Below are positions 17,483-25,814 of a stretch of DNA of 40,971 nt, piece after piece (the stretch's first letter is position 1; every line of letters starts with the position of its first letter). The position numbers and the translations under genes were made by a program. The stretch comes from Anaerolineae bacterium (lineage in GTDB: Bacteria; Chloroflexota; Anaerolineae; Aggregatilineales; Phototrophicaceae). The notes under the pieces were generated by a model. That model was not told the origin of the DNA, searched no databases, and worked only from the letters and a program-made list of their open reading frames with translations. Where the stretch lies: the NCBI GenBank assembly GCA_013821665.1, contig JACDGI010000005.1:1-40971 (forward strand), in the 5' to 3' direction.

Positions 17483-18675
17483 GAATTTGCATGTTCAGTA
17501 ATTTATTCCCGCCAGTGGTCAGCGGTTCAGCGACCCAATCAGCCGCTCTCGCGTCCGAGTTGGTACGACGTGGGCATCAAGTGTGCCTGATTACGGCACA
17601 GGTCAACCATGAGAGTGCTGAATACGAAGGGGTAGAGGGTGTAGAAATTCACCGGCTACCCGCGCTACGCTTGCCTAAAATGGGTATCGCCTTGAACTTC
17701 CCTTGGTTATCTTACACCTATACACGGGCGAATCTGCGGCGGGTTACATCGATTGTCGAGCAATTTAAGCCCGATGTGCTGCATTTGCATAACCACATGT
17801 TTGACCTCAGTTTTAGCGCGGTGCGGATGCGAAAGCAGTTCGGCATTCCGTTGGTTGTCACGTTGCATACGGTCATCAAACACAGTAACCCTATTTATAA
17901 TGCCATCTTGTCACCTATTGATCGCCTCTTTTTACGCCGTTGGGTCATTCGCCAATCGGACATGCTGATCCATCCCGATGTCAATATTGAACAGTATGCG
18001 TTAGAAGCCTTTGGTGCTTTTCCCGGCATCATTATTCCCTACGGCATCGCCATTCAACAGCCAGATGAGCAATTGATCGAGACGTTGCGTAGCCAACATA
18101 ATTTACAGGACAAGCGCGTTATTCTCTCGCTAGGTCATGTCCATGAAATTCGTAACCGGAAAGATTTGGTGGCCGCGCTGCCGGATGTACTGGCGACACA
18201 CCCTAATACGGTGCTGCTAATCGTGGGAACAGTCGCGACTAAAACGCCAGCTTTGCTCGCTCAAGAGTTGGGTGTTAAACACGCGGTGATCTTCACCGGA
18301 GCCGTTCCACACGCACATATTCCGGCTTATCTGGCACTGGCTGATTTGGAAGCTCATTGGCTCAATCAGGACGATCCTATTAAGACATCACTTGGGATTG
18401 CCTCGTTAGAGGCTATGAGCATGGGCAAAGTCGTGATGGCGGCGGCCAATAGTGACACTTACGGGCCAAAGTTGCTGCGCGACGGGGAAAATTTTGTGCT
18501 GGTTAAAACTGGTCAACCGCACGCACTGGCTCAACAAATTGTCGCTTTATTGGATGATCCTATGCGACGTGAAGACATCGGTGCTGAAGCACGCGCAACC
18601 ATTGAAGGTCATTTCTCGTGGGATAATGTATGTGCCAAGACAGTTGCTCTTTATCAGCAGCTTGTACGCTCCTAA
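17479..18675 (+). CDS. Family 4 glycosyltransferase (GT-B fold)
   Basis: A 398-aa retaining glycosyltransferase that should add a sugar to a lipid-linked repeat unit at the inner face of the membrane. The N-terminus MRICMFSNLFPPVVSGSA is the classic GT4 start with an acceptor-binding Gly-rich turn. The C-terminal GT1-type domain shows VILSLGHVHEIRNRKDLVAALP and TSLGIASLEAMSMGKVV, in which the E of the 'EAMSMG' motif is conserved. There is no signal peptide. It is the last gene of the 4-bp-overlap chain from the epimerase. It is followed by a 120-bp gap before a large membrane protein. Confidence 0.9.
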   Translation: MRICMFSNLFPPVVSGSATQSAALASELVRRGHQVCLITAQVNHESAEYEGVEGVEIHRLPALRLPKMGIALNFPWLSYTYTRANLRRVTSIVEQFKPDVLHLHNHMFDLSFSAVRMRKQFGIPLVVTLHTVIKHSNPIYNAILSPIDRLFLRRWVIRQSDMLIHPDVNIEQYALEAFGAFPGIIIPYGIAIQQPDEQLIETLRSQHNLQDKRVILSLGHVHEIRNRKDLVAALPDVLATHPNTVLLIVGTVATKTPALLAQELGVKHAVIFTGAVPHAHIPAYLALADLEAHWLNQDDPIKTSLGIASLEAMSMGKVVMAAANSDTYGPKLLRDGENFVLVKTGQPHALAQQIVALLDDPMRREDIGAEARATIEGHFSWDNVCAKTVALYQQLVRS

Positions 18676-18797
18676 GAAATAAATCCAATCTGTTGACGGA
18701 TAAGGCTCGTCTTTTTATTTAGTGATTTTAAGTATTCTAAACGTTGTCCAATGTCCAGTTTCATTTAGATAATCCATCTCTCAGAATTGTATTTCAT

Positions 18798-21581
18798 ATG
18801 CTTGTTATCAAAATCTTGGCTATGCTGGGAGCATTCATTCTGCTATCTGTCGTCGGATTTGGCCCTGCGTTTGTGTTGACATCCAGTGCCTATAAACGTC
18901 GCATACTCGTAATCATATCGCTTGCACCAGTGCTTGGACTGATTGTTATTGCTTTTTTTCTATACATCTTGTTCTTAATAGGTATGCCGATTCAACAGAG
19001 TGCATTACCCGTCATGATAGTTGGCATTATATTAAGCACCACACTTTTAGCTTTAGACTGGCGAATGCGACCACTGCAATATCAGGATGCACTTCGTAGT
19101 ATTTCTCGCTTAAAACTGGTGACAATAATTTTCGGCTGGATTTTAATTCTTTGTCTCCTAATATTGCCAGCACTCACAGGTGGCACAGCGGTTCAATACT
19201 ACCAAGGCAATTCTTATGACGCGACCAATTATGTTTTGATGGCGCTCTTTGACCGAGATTTACCTGTCAGCTATGTCAACAATCCTGTGCATTATGAGGA
19301 AATTGTCCAGCATAATCCAACCATTCTTATTGCCGCAACATTTGGTATAGCGAATCAGCGCCCATCTGTATCGCATTTATTAGCATGGCAAGCCGTCTTA
19401 TTCCATCAAGAGCCAATTGAACTCTACTACTTTGGCAAACTATTAAGTTTTCTGATCACCGCAGCAGTGGCTGCCGCGCTCGCATATCAATTAGGATTAA
19501 AAGTGTGGCAACAGTTAGCATTTATGCTGGTTTCTTCGGTGGGATTCTGGGCGGTTTTTGTATCCGATATTGATGCCCTCAGCCATATCTATTCAATACC
19601 ACTTTGTTTGTTGTTTATATTCGCATTCATACAGTTCGAGCGTGAGAATAGACAATCACTCTTTTCCCGTCACCGATGGTTTTTAGCTCTTACTATAGCT
19701 GCGTTGCTTTGCTTCTACACCGAGATTACTTTGCTGCTCATCCCAGCGATTGCGCTGTATTATGGGGTGAAATTTCTCTCTAATCCATCACGTTCGACTT
19801 TAAAAATTATTGGATTGCACAGCGTTACCCTCATTATGGTTGCGCTCTTTTTAAATCTGATGCTTGCACCGACTCTTAACTTCGCCCAAAGTCAGTCGCA
19901 ATTCGCTATTCAAGGCATGAATACGCAAAGCTGGGCGGGTTCCTACTTCTCGTGGTTATTTTATGACCGCAATCCCTTCTTTAGTTTGTGGGGATTGCGG
20001 AATCTGACCTCTGAAAGTAATGGCACCATTTCACCGGAGATTATCAAAGCAGCTCTGCTCCTGAGCTTGTTTATTGTGATTGCGACCATCGTGGGCAGTG
20101 GTCTCTTAAAAAGTTTAACGAGCCGTTCACCACAGCCCGAAACACGCTTCATCGCGGTATTGATCACTGTGTATTGGGGCGGCGGATTTCTGCTGTACCT
20201 GATTGCCAATGATTGGGTGGCGGGGAAAAGTCTCGCAATGGGCGCACCGTTCGTCATATTAGGCACCTTTGTCTTCTATCGCGATTATTTTTCGGTTCCA
20301 AATTTGCTGAACCGGTTACTGCAAATGGGTCTGGTGGTGTGGGTGGTCGTCCAAGCACTGACCTTGCCCTTACGGGTGTGGGCGATTACGGGTGGTATCG
20401 TTTTGCCGGATACGGTTCCGCTTACGCAAGCCGCGTTTCCTGAAACTATATTGCCTGTAGTCGAACGACTTAAACAAGAAAAGATGTCCCAAATTGGCCT
20501 AGAGCTTGGAAATCCTAAATCGCCGCTTGTTTTTACACTCGCCCTCTCGCTTTCGGACTTAGCGCCAAGCGTGATTAATGACGGTATCCCACTCTATTAT
20601 GATGCCGTGCCCAAGCCGGAACGATGGATGAACAGCGACTTTGTGCCTGACCACATCGTGGTTGTCGATAATCGGGATTATCTAAAACCGCTTGGTTTAG
20701 GCCAGACTCTCATCACTGTGCCAGCCGGTTCGTTGATGAAGGGTCTCAAGTATGTTACCGCTTATGCAATAAAACCGGATGAATATGATCAGGCACTTTA
20801 TCGTGCGGATATTTTAACACCGGATATTCCCTCAGCTCCTATTTTTCGTGGACTAGACGCGGCATTTATTCCAGATAACGGTGCATCGTTTATTCGATGG
20901 ATGACAACTGATAGCAGCGAACTTCATTTTATTAGCAGCAATTCACAAGGACTCGGCATCTATATGGAGTCGAGTGCTACCTACAACGGAAACATGAATA
21001 TCGAATTTAACAACACGCCTACCGGACAATTTGTCATGAAAAACGCGCCACAAAAACAATCTGATAGTGTCTGTGTAACGACTAAGACAGGCAGCAATGT
21101 TTTGAAGTTTATTCACAAAGATGCAGATGCGACTAAGATCAATAGAGTATTGGTATATAAGTTACTTTTTGCGCCAGTTGATAAGCTTGACGTTGGTGCA
21201 GTAGAAGATACAAGACAAATAGGGAATGGGTGGGAAGCACAAGAAAATTGGGGTGAAGAAACGATCCGCTGGTCTACACAAGATGCCCAGTTACAGATCA
21301 TGACCTGCGGCGAGGCGAATGAGCGCAAACTTCATTTTCGTACATTTTTGCCCCAGGATGCAGGGGCACAAAATGTCACAGTTAGTATAAATGGGACAGA
21401 TGTTGCCACAGTTGAAATGGCTACTGGTTGGCAAGAGTATACTGTGATTGTTCCACCTGAACTGGTGCAAAAGACAGGTTTACAATCGATTGCACTTCAC
21501 CATAGAAATACTTTTGTGGCAACGGCTGATACCCGAACGCTTTCGGCTGCTTATGACCAATTTTGGTTTACCAAGAATTAG
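18798..21581 (+). CDS. Very large polytopic membrane protein with C-terminal beta-rich domain
   Basis: About 927 aa from ATG 18798 (a TTG at 18744 extends it by 18 residues); no Shine-Dalgarno site is visible for either. About 12-13 hydrophobic helices occupy residues 1-530. A loop after the first helices contains DATNYVLMALFDRDLP, whose Asp resembles the catalytic Asp of GT-C enzymes. The C-terminal 350 residues are hydrophilic and beta-rich with NGTDV-type strands and 'WQEYTVIVP', resembling a galactose-binding-like domain. It is probably a GT-C-type glycosyltransferase or polysaccharide-assembly protein. The family is not recognised and the role is inferred from cluster position and topology. 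Confidence 0.7.
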   Translation: MLVIKILAMLGAFILLSVVGFGPAFVLTSSAYKRRILVIISLAPVLGLIVIAFFLYILFLIGMPIQQSALPVMIVGIILSTTLLALDWRMRPLQYQDALRSISRLKLVTIIFGWILILCLLILPALTGGTAVQYYQGNSYDATNYVLMALFDRDLPVSYVNNPVHYEEIVQHNPTILIAATFGIANQRPSVSHLLAWQAVLFHQEPIELYYFGKLLSFLITAAVAAALAYQLGLKVWQQLAFMLVSSVGFWAVFVSDIDALSHIYSIPLCLLFIFAFIQFERENRQSLFSRHRWFLALTIAALLCFYTEITLLLIPAIALYYGVKFLSNPSRSTLKIIGLHSVTLIMVALFLNLMLAPTLNFAQSQSQFAIQGMNTQSWAGSYFSWLFYDRNPFFSLWGLRNLTSESNGTISPEIIKAALLLSLFIVIATIVGSGLLKSLTSRSPQPETRFIAVLITVYWGGGFLLYLIANDWVAGKSLAMGAPFVILGTFVFYRDYFSVPNLLNRLLQMGLVVWVVVQALTLPLRVWAITGGIVLPDTVPLTQAAFPETILPVVERLKQEKMSQIGLELGNPKSPLVFTLALSLSDLAPSVINDGIPLYYDAVPKPERWMNSDFVPDHIVVVDNRDYLKPLGLGQTLITVPAGSLMKGLKYVTAYAIKPDEYDQALYRADILTPDIPSAPIFRGLDAAFIPDNGASFIRWMTTDSSELHFISSNSQGLGIYMESSATYNGNMNIEFNNTPTGQFVMKNAPQKQSDSVCVTTKTGSNVLKFIHKDADATKINRVLVYKLLFAPVDKLDVGAVEDTRQIGNGWEAQENWGEETIRWSTQDAQLQIMTCGEANERKLHFRTFLPQDAGAQNVTVSINGTDVATVEMATGWQEYTVIVPPELVQKTGLQSIALHHRNTFVATADTRTLSAAYDQFWFTKN

Positions 21582-21910
21582 ATATATAGACTTTCTAAAA
21601 CTAACCTTCCTTCTAGCATCCCATATTTCCCTACCAAACTTCCATATTCTTGATTAATCCTCTTGCTTGCTATCAATTGGTTAGTTGCTAACTTATCCAA
21701 AAGCGGTGTAAACGAGGTTGCTGCCCGTTCTACCCCTTTTGATAACCGGCTTGCCATCTGCTTATCATGTTCATATAAGAGTCTCAAGATGTACCACTCA
21801 ATAACCGTCAGTCCCAGCGATTCTATTTCTTGGCTGTAGATTACACACAGATTGCGTAAGGCAACGTCGATATTACACCAGACAGAACCGCCAAAACGTA
21901 AGTCAGCCAT
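21578..21910 (-). CDS. MarR-like winged-helix regulator, C-terminus atypical
   Basis: Starts at ATG 21910 (a GTG at 21922 is alternative): 110 aa. Residues up to about 85 follow MarR-type proteins: ALRNLCVIYSQEIESLGLTV as the dimer helix, then EWYILRLLYEHDKQMASRLSKG and the recognition helix RAATSFTPLLDKLATNQLI. The expected wing with its 'DRR' turn and C-terminal dimer helix is missing. Instead the last about 25 residues (KRINQEYGSLVGKYG...) do not match and the gene ends against the membrane-protein gene. It may be truncated or decayed. A perfect 7+7 bp inverted repeat (TCAATAC T GTATTGA, 21923-21937) just upstream is a plausible operator. Confidence 0.6.
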   Translation of the reverse strand: MADLRFGGSVWCNIDVALRNLCVIYSQEIESLGLTVIEWYILRLLYEHDKQMASRLSKGVERAATSFTPLLDKLATNQLIASKRINQEYGSLVGKYGMLEGRLVLESLYI

Positions 21911-21922
21911 AGCTAATCTCAC

Positions 21923-21937
21923 TCAATACTGTATTGA
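21923..21937. promoter_or_regulatory. Palindrome upstream of the MarR-like gene
   Basis: TCAATAC and GTATTGA flank a single T, forming a perfect inverted repeat 13 bp before the MarR-like ATG. MarR proteins bind such palindromes and usually repress their own genes. It could also control the downstream + strand gene, which lies 255 bp away. Confidence 0.4.
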
Positions 21938-22160
21938 TACCTAATAATGCTCAAAGCATATAGTGGTTTCTGAAATGGGGAAAGCCGTCCAAGCATGACG
22001 CTAATGAACGATCAGTATTTTGTCACGGTAATTTCGCTTGAAGGCACAAGTTGACAATATAACTTTCATATTACCTTGCTTTACCAGAGGCCGAATCTGC
22101 CGTATGGTGTAAATAGGTCTTATGACTTTATTCATTAGTTGTGGATTTGTATCATTGTTT

Positions 22161-22181
22161 ACTAGCTACTAGCTACTAGCT
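22161..22181. repeat. Tandem heptamer ACTAGCT x3
   Basis: Three exact copies of ACTAGCT lie immediately before the 22192 start codon. Short-repeat slippage could vary the leader of the next gene. No function is known. Confidence 0.5.
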
Positions 22182-22191
22182 GGACGTTGCT

Positions 22192-23352
22192 ATGCGCCTT
22201 CGTCGTTTCCTTACCTATCTCATCATTCTGTGTGTTGGCCTTTTGGCAGGGCATTACCTCATAGGCAATACAGCCTCGCCTCAGATCCAGCCGCTTGCAC
22301 CTGTCACAGCCGATACACGCATCAGTATCCCGGTTGCTGCCGTTCAGCCTGTCAATGGCTTACTCGAAGTCCATTTCATTGATGTGGGGCAGGGCGATAG
22401 CATCTTTATACGTGCGTCGGATGGCAGCACTGCCCTAATCGACGGTGGCAACCCAAATGGGCTGGCACTTGCCTACCTGCGCTCAATCGGTGTGACCCGG
22501 ATCAACAGTGTTATTTTGACGCATCCTCATGCCGATCACGTCGGCGGTCTGGTGGATGTCTTAAAGACGTTGCCAGTGGATGCTGTCTGGACTTCCGGCG
22601 CATCCAATACCACGAGCATATTTGAACAATTTATCGACACCATCGCGGCTCGTCGCATCCCTTATCATGAAGCAGCTACTGGGCAAAGTATTGCCTTCGG
22701 TTCGCTGGCCTTTGATGTACTGTATGGTGTAACCGACAATAACAACTTGAATGACACATCGCTGGTGCTGAGACTCCAAGATGGAAATATCTCATTCTTG
22801 TTTACGGGCGATGCTGAAGCTCCTACGGAGTCGATCCTACTGAAAACAAAACCAGATCAACTAACTGCAACCATCCTCAAGGTTGGGCATCATGGGTCAG
22901 CTACATCCTCTTCGGTGGCATTTCTACAAGCCGTTCATCCAGCAGTGGCCGTGTACTCCGCTGGTGTAAACAATCAGTACGGGCATCCGAACGGCGGAAC
23001 GATAAAGAGACTAACGGCTGTTGGCGCAGCTATTTATGGTACGGACAAATACGGTACGATTACTGTCACTACTGATGGCAAGACCTATAATGTGTTGACC
23101 GCACATGGCGCGGAGAATGTGACTGTAGCAGCTACTGCTTTACCTTCACCCACACTTGATCTCACAACGACACTGAGTTCATGGCAGCTTGCTGGTCTGC
23201 CTTATGACCCGATGGGAAGAGATAGGAATTGCAGTGCCTTTTCGACCCATTCAGAGGCTCAAGCGTTTTATATTGCTGCTGGAGGGCCAGAACATGATCG
23301 ACATCATCTGGATGGGGAGCACGACGGTGAAGCCTGTGAGAGTTTGCCATGA
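22192..23352 (+). CDS. Exported ComEC-type metallo-beta-lactamase-fold hydrolase with excalibur domain
   Basis: A 386-aa exported protein. Residues 1-25 are an N-terminal membrane/signal segment (YLIILCVGLLAGHYLIG). The MBL-fold region begins FIDVGQGDSIFI, and has the metal ligands H111, H113, D115 and H116 in THPHADHVGG, followed by LFTGDAE and KVGHHGSATSSS, as in the soluble ComEC-related proteins. Residues about 335-386 (YDPMGRDRNCSAFSTH, DGEACESLP) form an excalibur Ca-binding domain with paired Cys. It is probably a secreted nuclease or phosphodiesterase; the substrate is unknown. A 4-bp ATGA overlap couples it to the next DUF3006-like gene. Confidence 0.88.
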   Translation: MRLRRFLTYLIILCVGLLAGHYLIGNTASPQIQPLAPVTADTRISIPVAAVQPVNGLLEVHFIDVGQGDSIFIRASDGSTALIDGGNPNGLALAYLRSIGVTRINSVILTHPHADHVGGLVDVLKTLPVDAVWTSGASNTTSIFEQFIDTIAARRIPYHEAATGQSIAFGSLAFDVLYGVTDNNNLNDTSLVLRLQDGNISFLFTGDAEAPTESILLKTKPDQLTATILKVGHHGSATSSSVAFLQAVHPAVAVYSAGVNNQYGHPNGGTIKRLTAVGAAIYGTDKYGTITVTTDGKTYNVLTAHGAENVTVAATALPSPTLDLTTTLSSWQLAGLPYDPMGRDRNCSAFSTHSEAQAFYIAAGGPEHDRHHLDGEHDGEACESLP

Positions 23353-23621
23353 ATGATAAAGAGACTCTAAAAGGTGTGATTGATCGGTTCGAAGGTGAAT
23401 GGGCAGTAATTGAACTGGACGGTGAGAGTGAGCCGCGAAATGTGTCACGAAAGCTAGTTCCACGACGCGCAAAAGAAGGCAGCTATATTCAACTCGAAAT
23501 TGAGGATGGAAAGATCATTCAGGTGCAGCTTGATGCAGATGCTACCGAGGTTGCTCAAAAGCGAATACAGGACAAACTAGATCGGCTACGGCGAGGTGAA
23601 CATCTTCATGACGACGATTAA
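23349..23621 (+). CDS. DUF3006-family small protein
   Basis: A 90-aa acidic protein. GVIDRFEGEWAVIELDGES at residues 9-27 and VPRRAKEGSYIQLEIEDGKI at about 36-56 match the short beta-barrel pattern of DUF3006. The C-terminus is a charged helix. The ATG overlaps the MBL-hydrolase stop (ATGA), and this pairing of DUF3006 with a ComEC-like MBL protein is common in Gram-positive and Chloroflexota genomes. No enzymatic motif is seen. A partner or folding role for the hydrolase is inferred. No signal peptide is present, so it likely acts in the cytoplasm. Confidence 0.85.
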   Translation: MNDKETLKGVIDRFEGEWAVIELDGESEPRNVSRKLVPRRAKEGSYIQLEIEDGKIIQVQLDADATEVAQKRIQDKLDRLRRGEHLHDDD

Positions 23622-23808
23622 TCGCGTTTTGGCTCATTTACAAGACTTATTTTATGGCCAAAAATCGATGTATTTCGCTACACAAAATATCATTTACTGT
23701 AGTAATTTCTAACAGGAAATTACCTACTTTTCTATTCGTTCTTTTGTCCAGGAAATAGCTAAAATCGATACTGAAAGCATACACTTTTTTACATGAGATC
23801 GAACGCAC

Positions 23809-24888
23809 TCACGAGTCGTTTGGCTCATGAACTGCGTCGACAGTCGGCTTAGCACTTTCGGGATCACTGGCACGCCTGTCATTTGTCATTTCAATATTCA
23901 CGACTTGCCCCTCAGCACTAGCTGGTAGTTCGTTCGCGGGTTTGTTGAGATCCGGCGTGGTAACCGCAATGGCAGGTGGTTGCTCGGTGCGCCAATCCTC
24001 GGTGGCTACAGCAAGCTCAGCACATAAGGAAACGACGCAACCCGTGAGGTAGGTCCAAGTTAATAAACCAATCACCGTACCCAGCGACCCATAGACAACA
24101 CCAAAGTTAGCCAAGTTCGCCACATACAATCCGAACAAGTTCTTGCCCATTTCCCAGATAAAGGCACCGACCAGCGCTGCTGGCAGGATGGACTGCCATG
24201 AGATTTTCGTCCTCGGCACCATCCTGAACATCAATGCAAACATAATCATATTAATTGCCAGCGGAATCAAGGCTCCTCCTACTGCCAGCAAAACGGGAGG
24301 CAGGTGGAACAGTTCGCCTTGCACGGCACTGAAAATGGCTGAAAAGATGATGGAGGCTGTTGTCAAAACAGCCAGTCCAATCATCATAATCACGCCAATC
24401 AGGATTTGAATAGGGAGTGACCGCGATTTTTTATCGCGGAAAATGCGACGCAGATTAGCCTGTAAGTTCCTGAACAAACCCGTCGCCCCATAAGTCAAGG
24501 TGATGAGTCCAACAAACCCAAACGAGCTGCGCTGGTTAATGGCTTGCTCGATGTTTTCACGAATCAGGGTGTCGCCACCACCGGGAATGTATTGACTTAA
24601 CATGCGATAGACTTGGACTCTGGCACTGGCTGGACCAAGCGCCAGTGTCGCCAAAACCACGCCGAGCATCACCAACGGAAAGAGCGAAAACATGGCCCAA
24701 TAGCCGAATACAACTGCCTCTGTGGTCCCCTTGGTTACGAAGTTTTTTAATGCCTGAGCGAGGTAAGCAACATAGCCTTTCGTCGCTTGGTTGGCCCAAT
24801 CCCAAAGGGTATGCCCCGTGTGTTGTGCGGCTTCGATGTAACGGGAGTAGAAGCGGCGTTTGGTAGTCGAAGATTGTCTAGCATCCAT
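23809..24888 (-). CDS. YihY/virulence factor BrkB-family membrane protein
   Basis: A 359-aa protein of the YihY/BrkB family. About six membrane segments lie between residues 55 and 285. It opens with TEAVVFGYWAMFSLFPLVML, then SFGFVGLITLTYGATGLFRNLQANLRRIF, a family hallmark, and ends with YGSLGTVIGLLTWTYLTGCVVSLCAEL. The C-terminal 70 residues are soluble and hydrophilic. The function is not firmly established (once annotated as RNase BN, which is now known to be wrong). The start ATG at 24888 has weak ribosome-site support. It is transcribed away from the DUF3006 gene. Confidence 0.92.
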   Translation of the reverse strand: MDARQSSTTKRRFYSRYIEAAQHTGHTLWDWANQATKGYVAYLAQALKNFVTKGTTEAVVFGYWAMFSLFPLVMLGVVLATLALGPASARVQVYRMLSQYIPGGGDTLIRENIEQAINQRSSFGFVGLITLTYGATGLFRNLQANLRRIFRDKKSRSLPIQILIGVIMMIGLAVLTTASIIFSAIFSAVQGELFHLPPVLLAVGGALIPLAINMIMFALMFRMVPRTKISWQSILPAALVGAFIWEMGKNLFGLYVANLANFGVVYGSLGTVIGLLTWTYLTGCVVSLCAELAVATEDWRTEQPPAIAVTTPDLNKPANELPASAEGQVVNIEMTNDRRASDPESAKPTVDAVHEPNDS

Positions 24889-24944
24889 TGGCTGACTCGG
24901 TAAACAATTTTGCGGAGGATATAAGCAAGATTTACTAGAGTCTT

Positions 24945-24981
24945 AAAAGGCTATTGCTAAGTATTTAGCAATAGCCTTTTT
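24945..24981. terminator. Strong hairpin terminator
   Basis: A perfect 16-bp stem AAAAGGCTATTGCTAA / TTAGCAATAGCCTTTT with a GTAT loop, T-rich on both sides. It is placed to terminate the 53-aa minus-strand gene at 24993. It may also insulate YihY. Confidence 0.85.
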
Positions 24982-24992
24982 CGATACACTCA

Positions 24993-25154
24993 CTATGACG
25001 CTTCTTCGACTTGAGGATTCTTTTTCTCTTCTTCATGTTTATGAGTTTCCTGCTTTTCAGCGGGTGTCTCATGTTTCCATTCTTTAATTTCTTCATGCTT
25101 CTCTTCAGCACGTTCTTTAATTTTTTTGAGGTTCTTGGGATTTTTATCTGGCAT
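24993..25154 (-). CDS. Charged 53-aa peptide gene
   Basis: ATG at 25154 with AAAGGA 9 nt upstream, TAG at 24993 and a 16-bp terminator 12 bp downstream make a complete small gene. The protein begins MPDKNPKNLKKIKERAEEKH and continues Lys/Glu/His-rich (EIKEWKHETPAEKQETHKH) to EEEKKNPQVEEAS. It is almost all charged and probably disordered or a single helix. I do not recognise a family. Such hydrophilic Lys/Glu-rich peptides resemble stress-protection or nucleoid-associated small proteins, which is speculative. No other frame in this stretch is equally good. Confidence 0.7.
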   Translation of the reverse strand: MPDKNPKNLKKIKERAEEKHEEIKEWKHETPAEKQETHKHEEEKKNPQVEEAS

Positions 25155-25403
25155 AGTAAGTGTTCCTTTGCTTTTTATAGGCTACCGTTCATATAGATAT
25201 GATCCAGGATAATCACTTTAGCTTAACTCGCTCTTGTATCCTAGAACCGTACAGCCTATTTATCTTTAGGTGTATTACAGTGACACTATTTAATCGCGGG
25301 TAGATTTTGAACACAATATGATTAAGGTAACAGCGATAATATTGATGCAGATAAGCAGATTGCTTACTCAGCCGATCATAGTCCACGGTTGTAGGTCGTC
25401 AGA

Positions 25404-25748
25404 TCAAAGGAGATACGAAACCAAAGCTAGGTGTACAGTCCCATATTGGATGATACGAGCTCCCGCCGGACGATAATAACGCTCCGACAATTCCCTGCGC
25501 AGTTCGCCGATAATAGCTTTCGCTTCCAAGCTGGTACGGCGTGGGACGTGTTTCGGCGCACGGGATTGACTGCGAAAGACTTCAAGTGTGAGTTTTGGCG
25601 AACTGAGGATACGGGATTTCCATTTCGCCACCCATTTGGGATCATGACCGAGTGCTTGTGCTAGGCGACGAGCACCCCAATCTGGATGTACCTTCACAAG
25701 TGTGTGGAGTCGTATGCGTTCGTAAACCCATTCATGTTCGCTTAGCAT
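25404..25748 (-). pseudogene. Truncated transposase remnant (helix-turn-helix part)
   Basis: Residues 1-95 (VKVHPDWGARRLAQALGHDPKWVAKWKSRI) look like the N-terminal helix-turn-helix of an IS481-like transposase; the integrase core that should follow ARRYYRPAGARII is absent. After that point the frame runs into non-matching sequence and stops. No inverted repeats bounding an element were found. It is therefore a decayed IS fragment, next to the damaged Cas4-like gene. The exact IS family is uncertain. Confidence 0.6.
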
Positions 25749-25814
25749 AGGGTTTCCTTCGGTCTAGTTTGCCGAAAGGATAACGCCTATTTAGGGTGTA
25801 GGACGATGTTTGTG

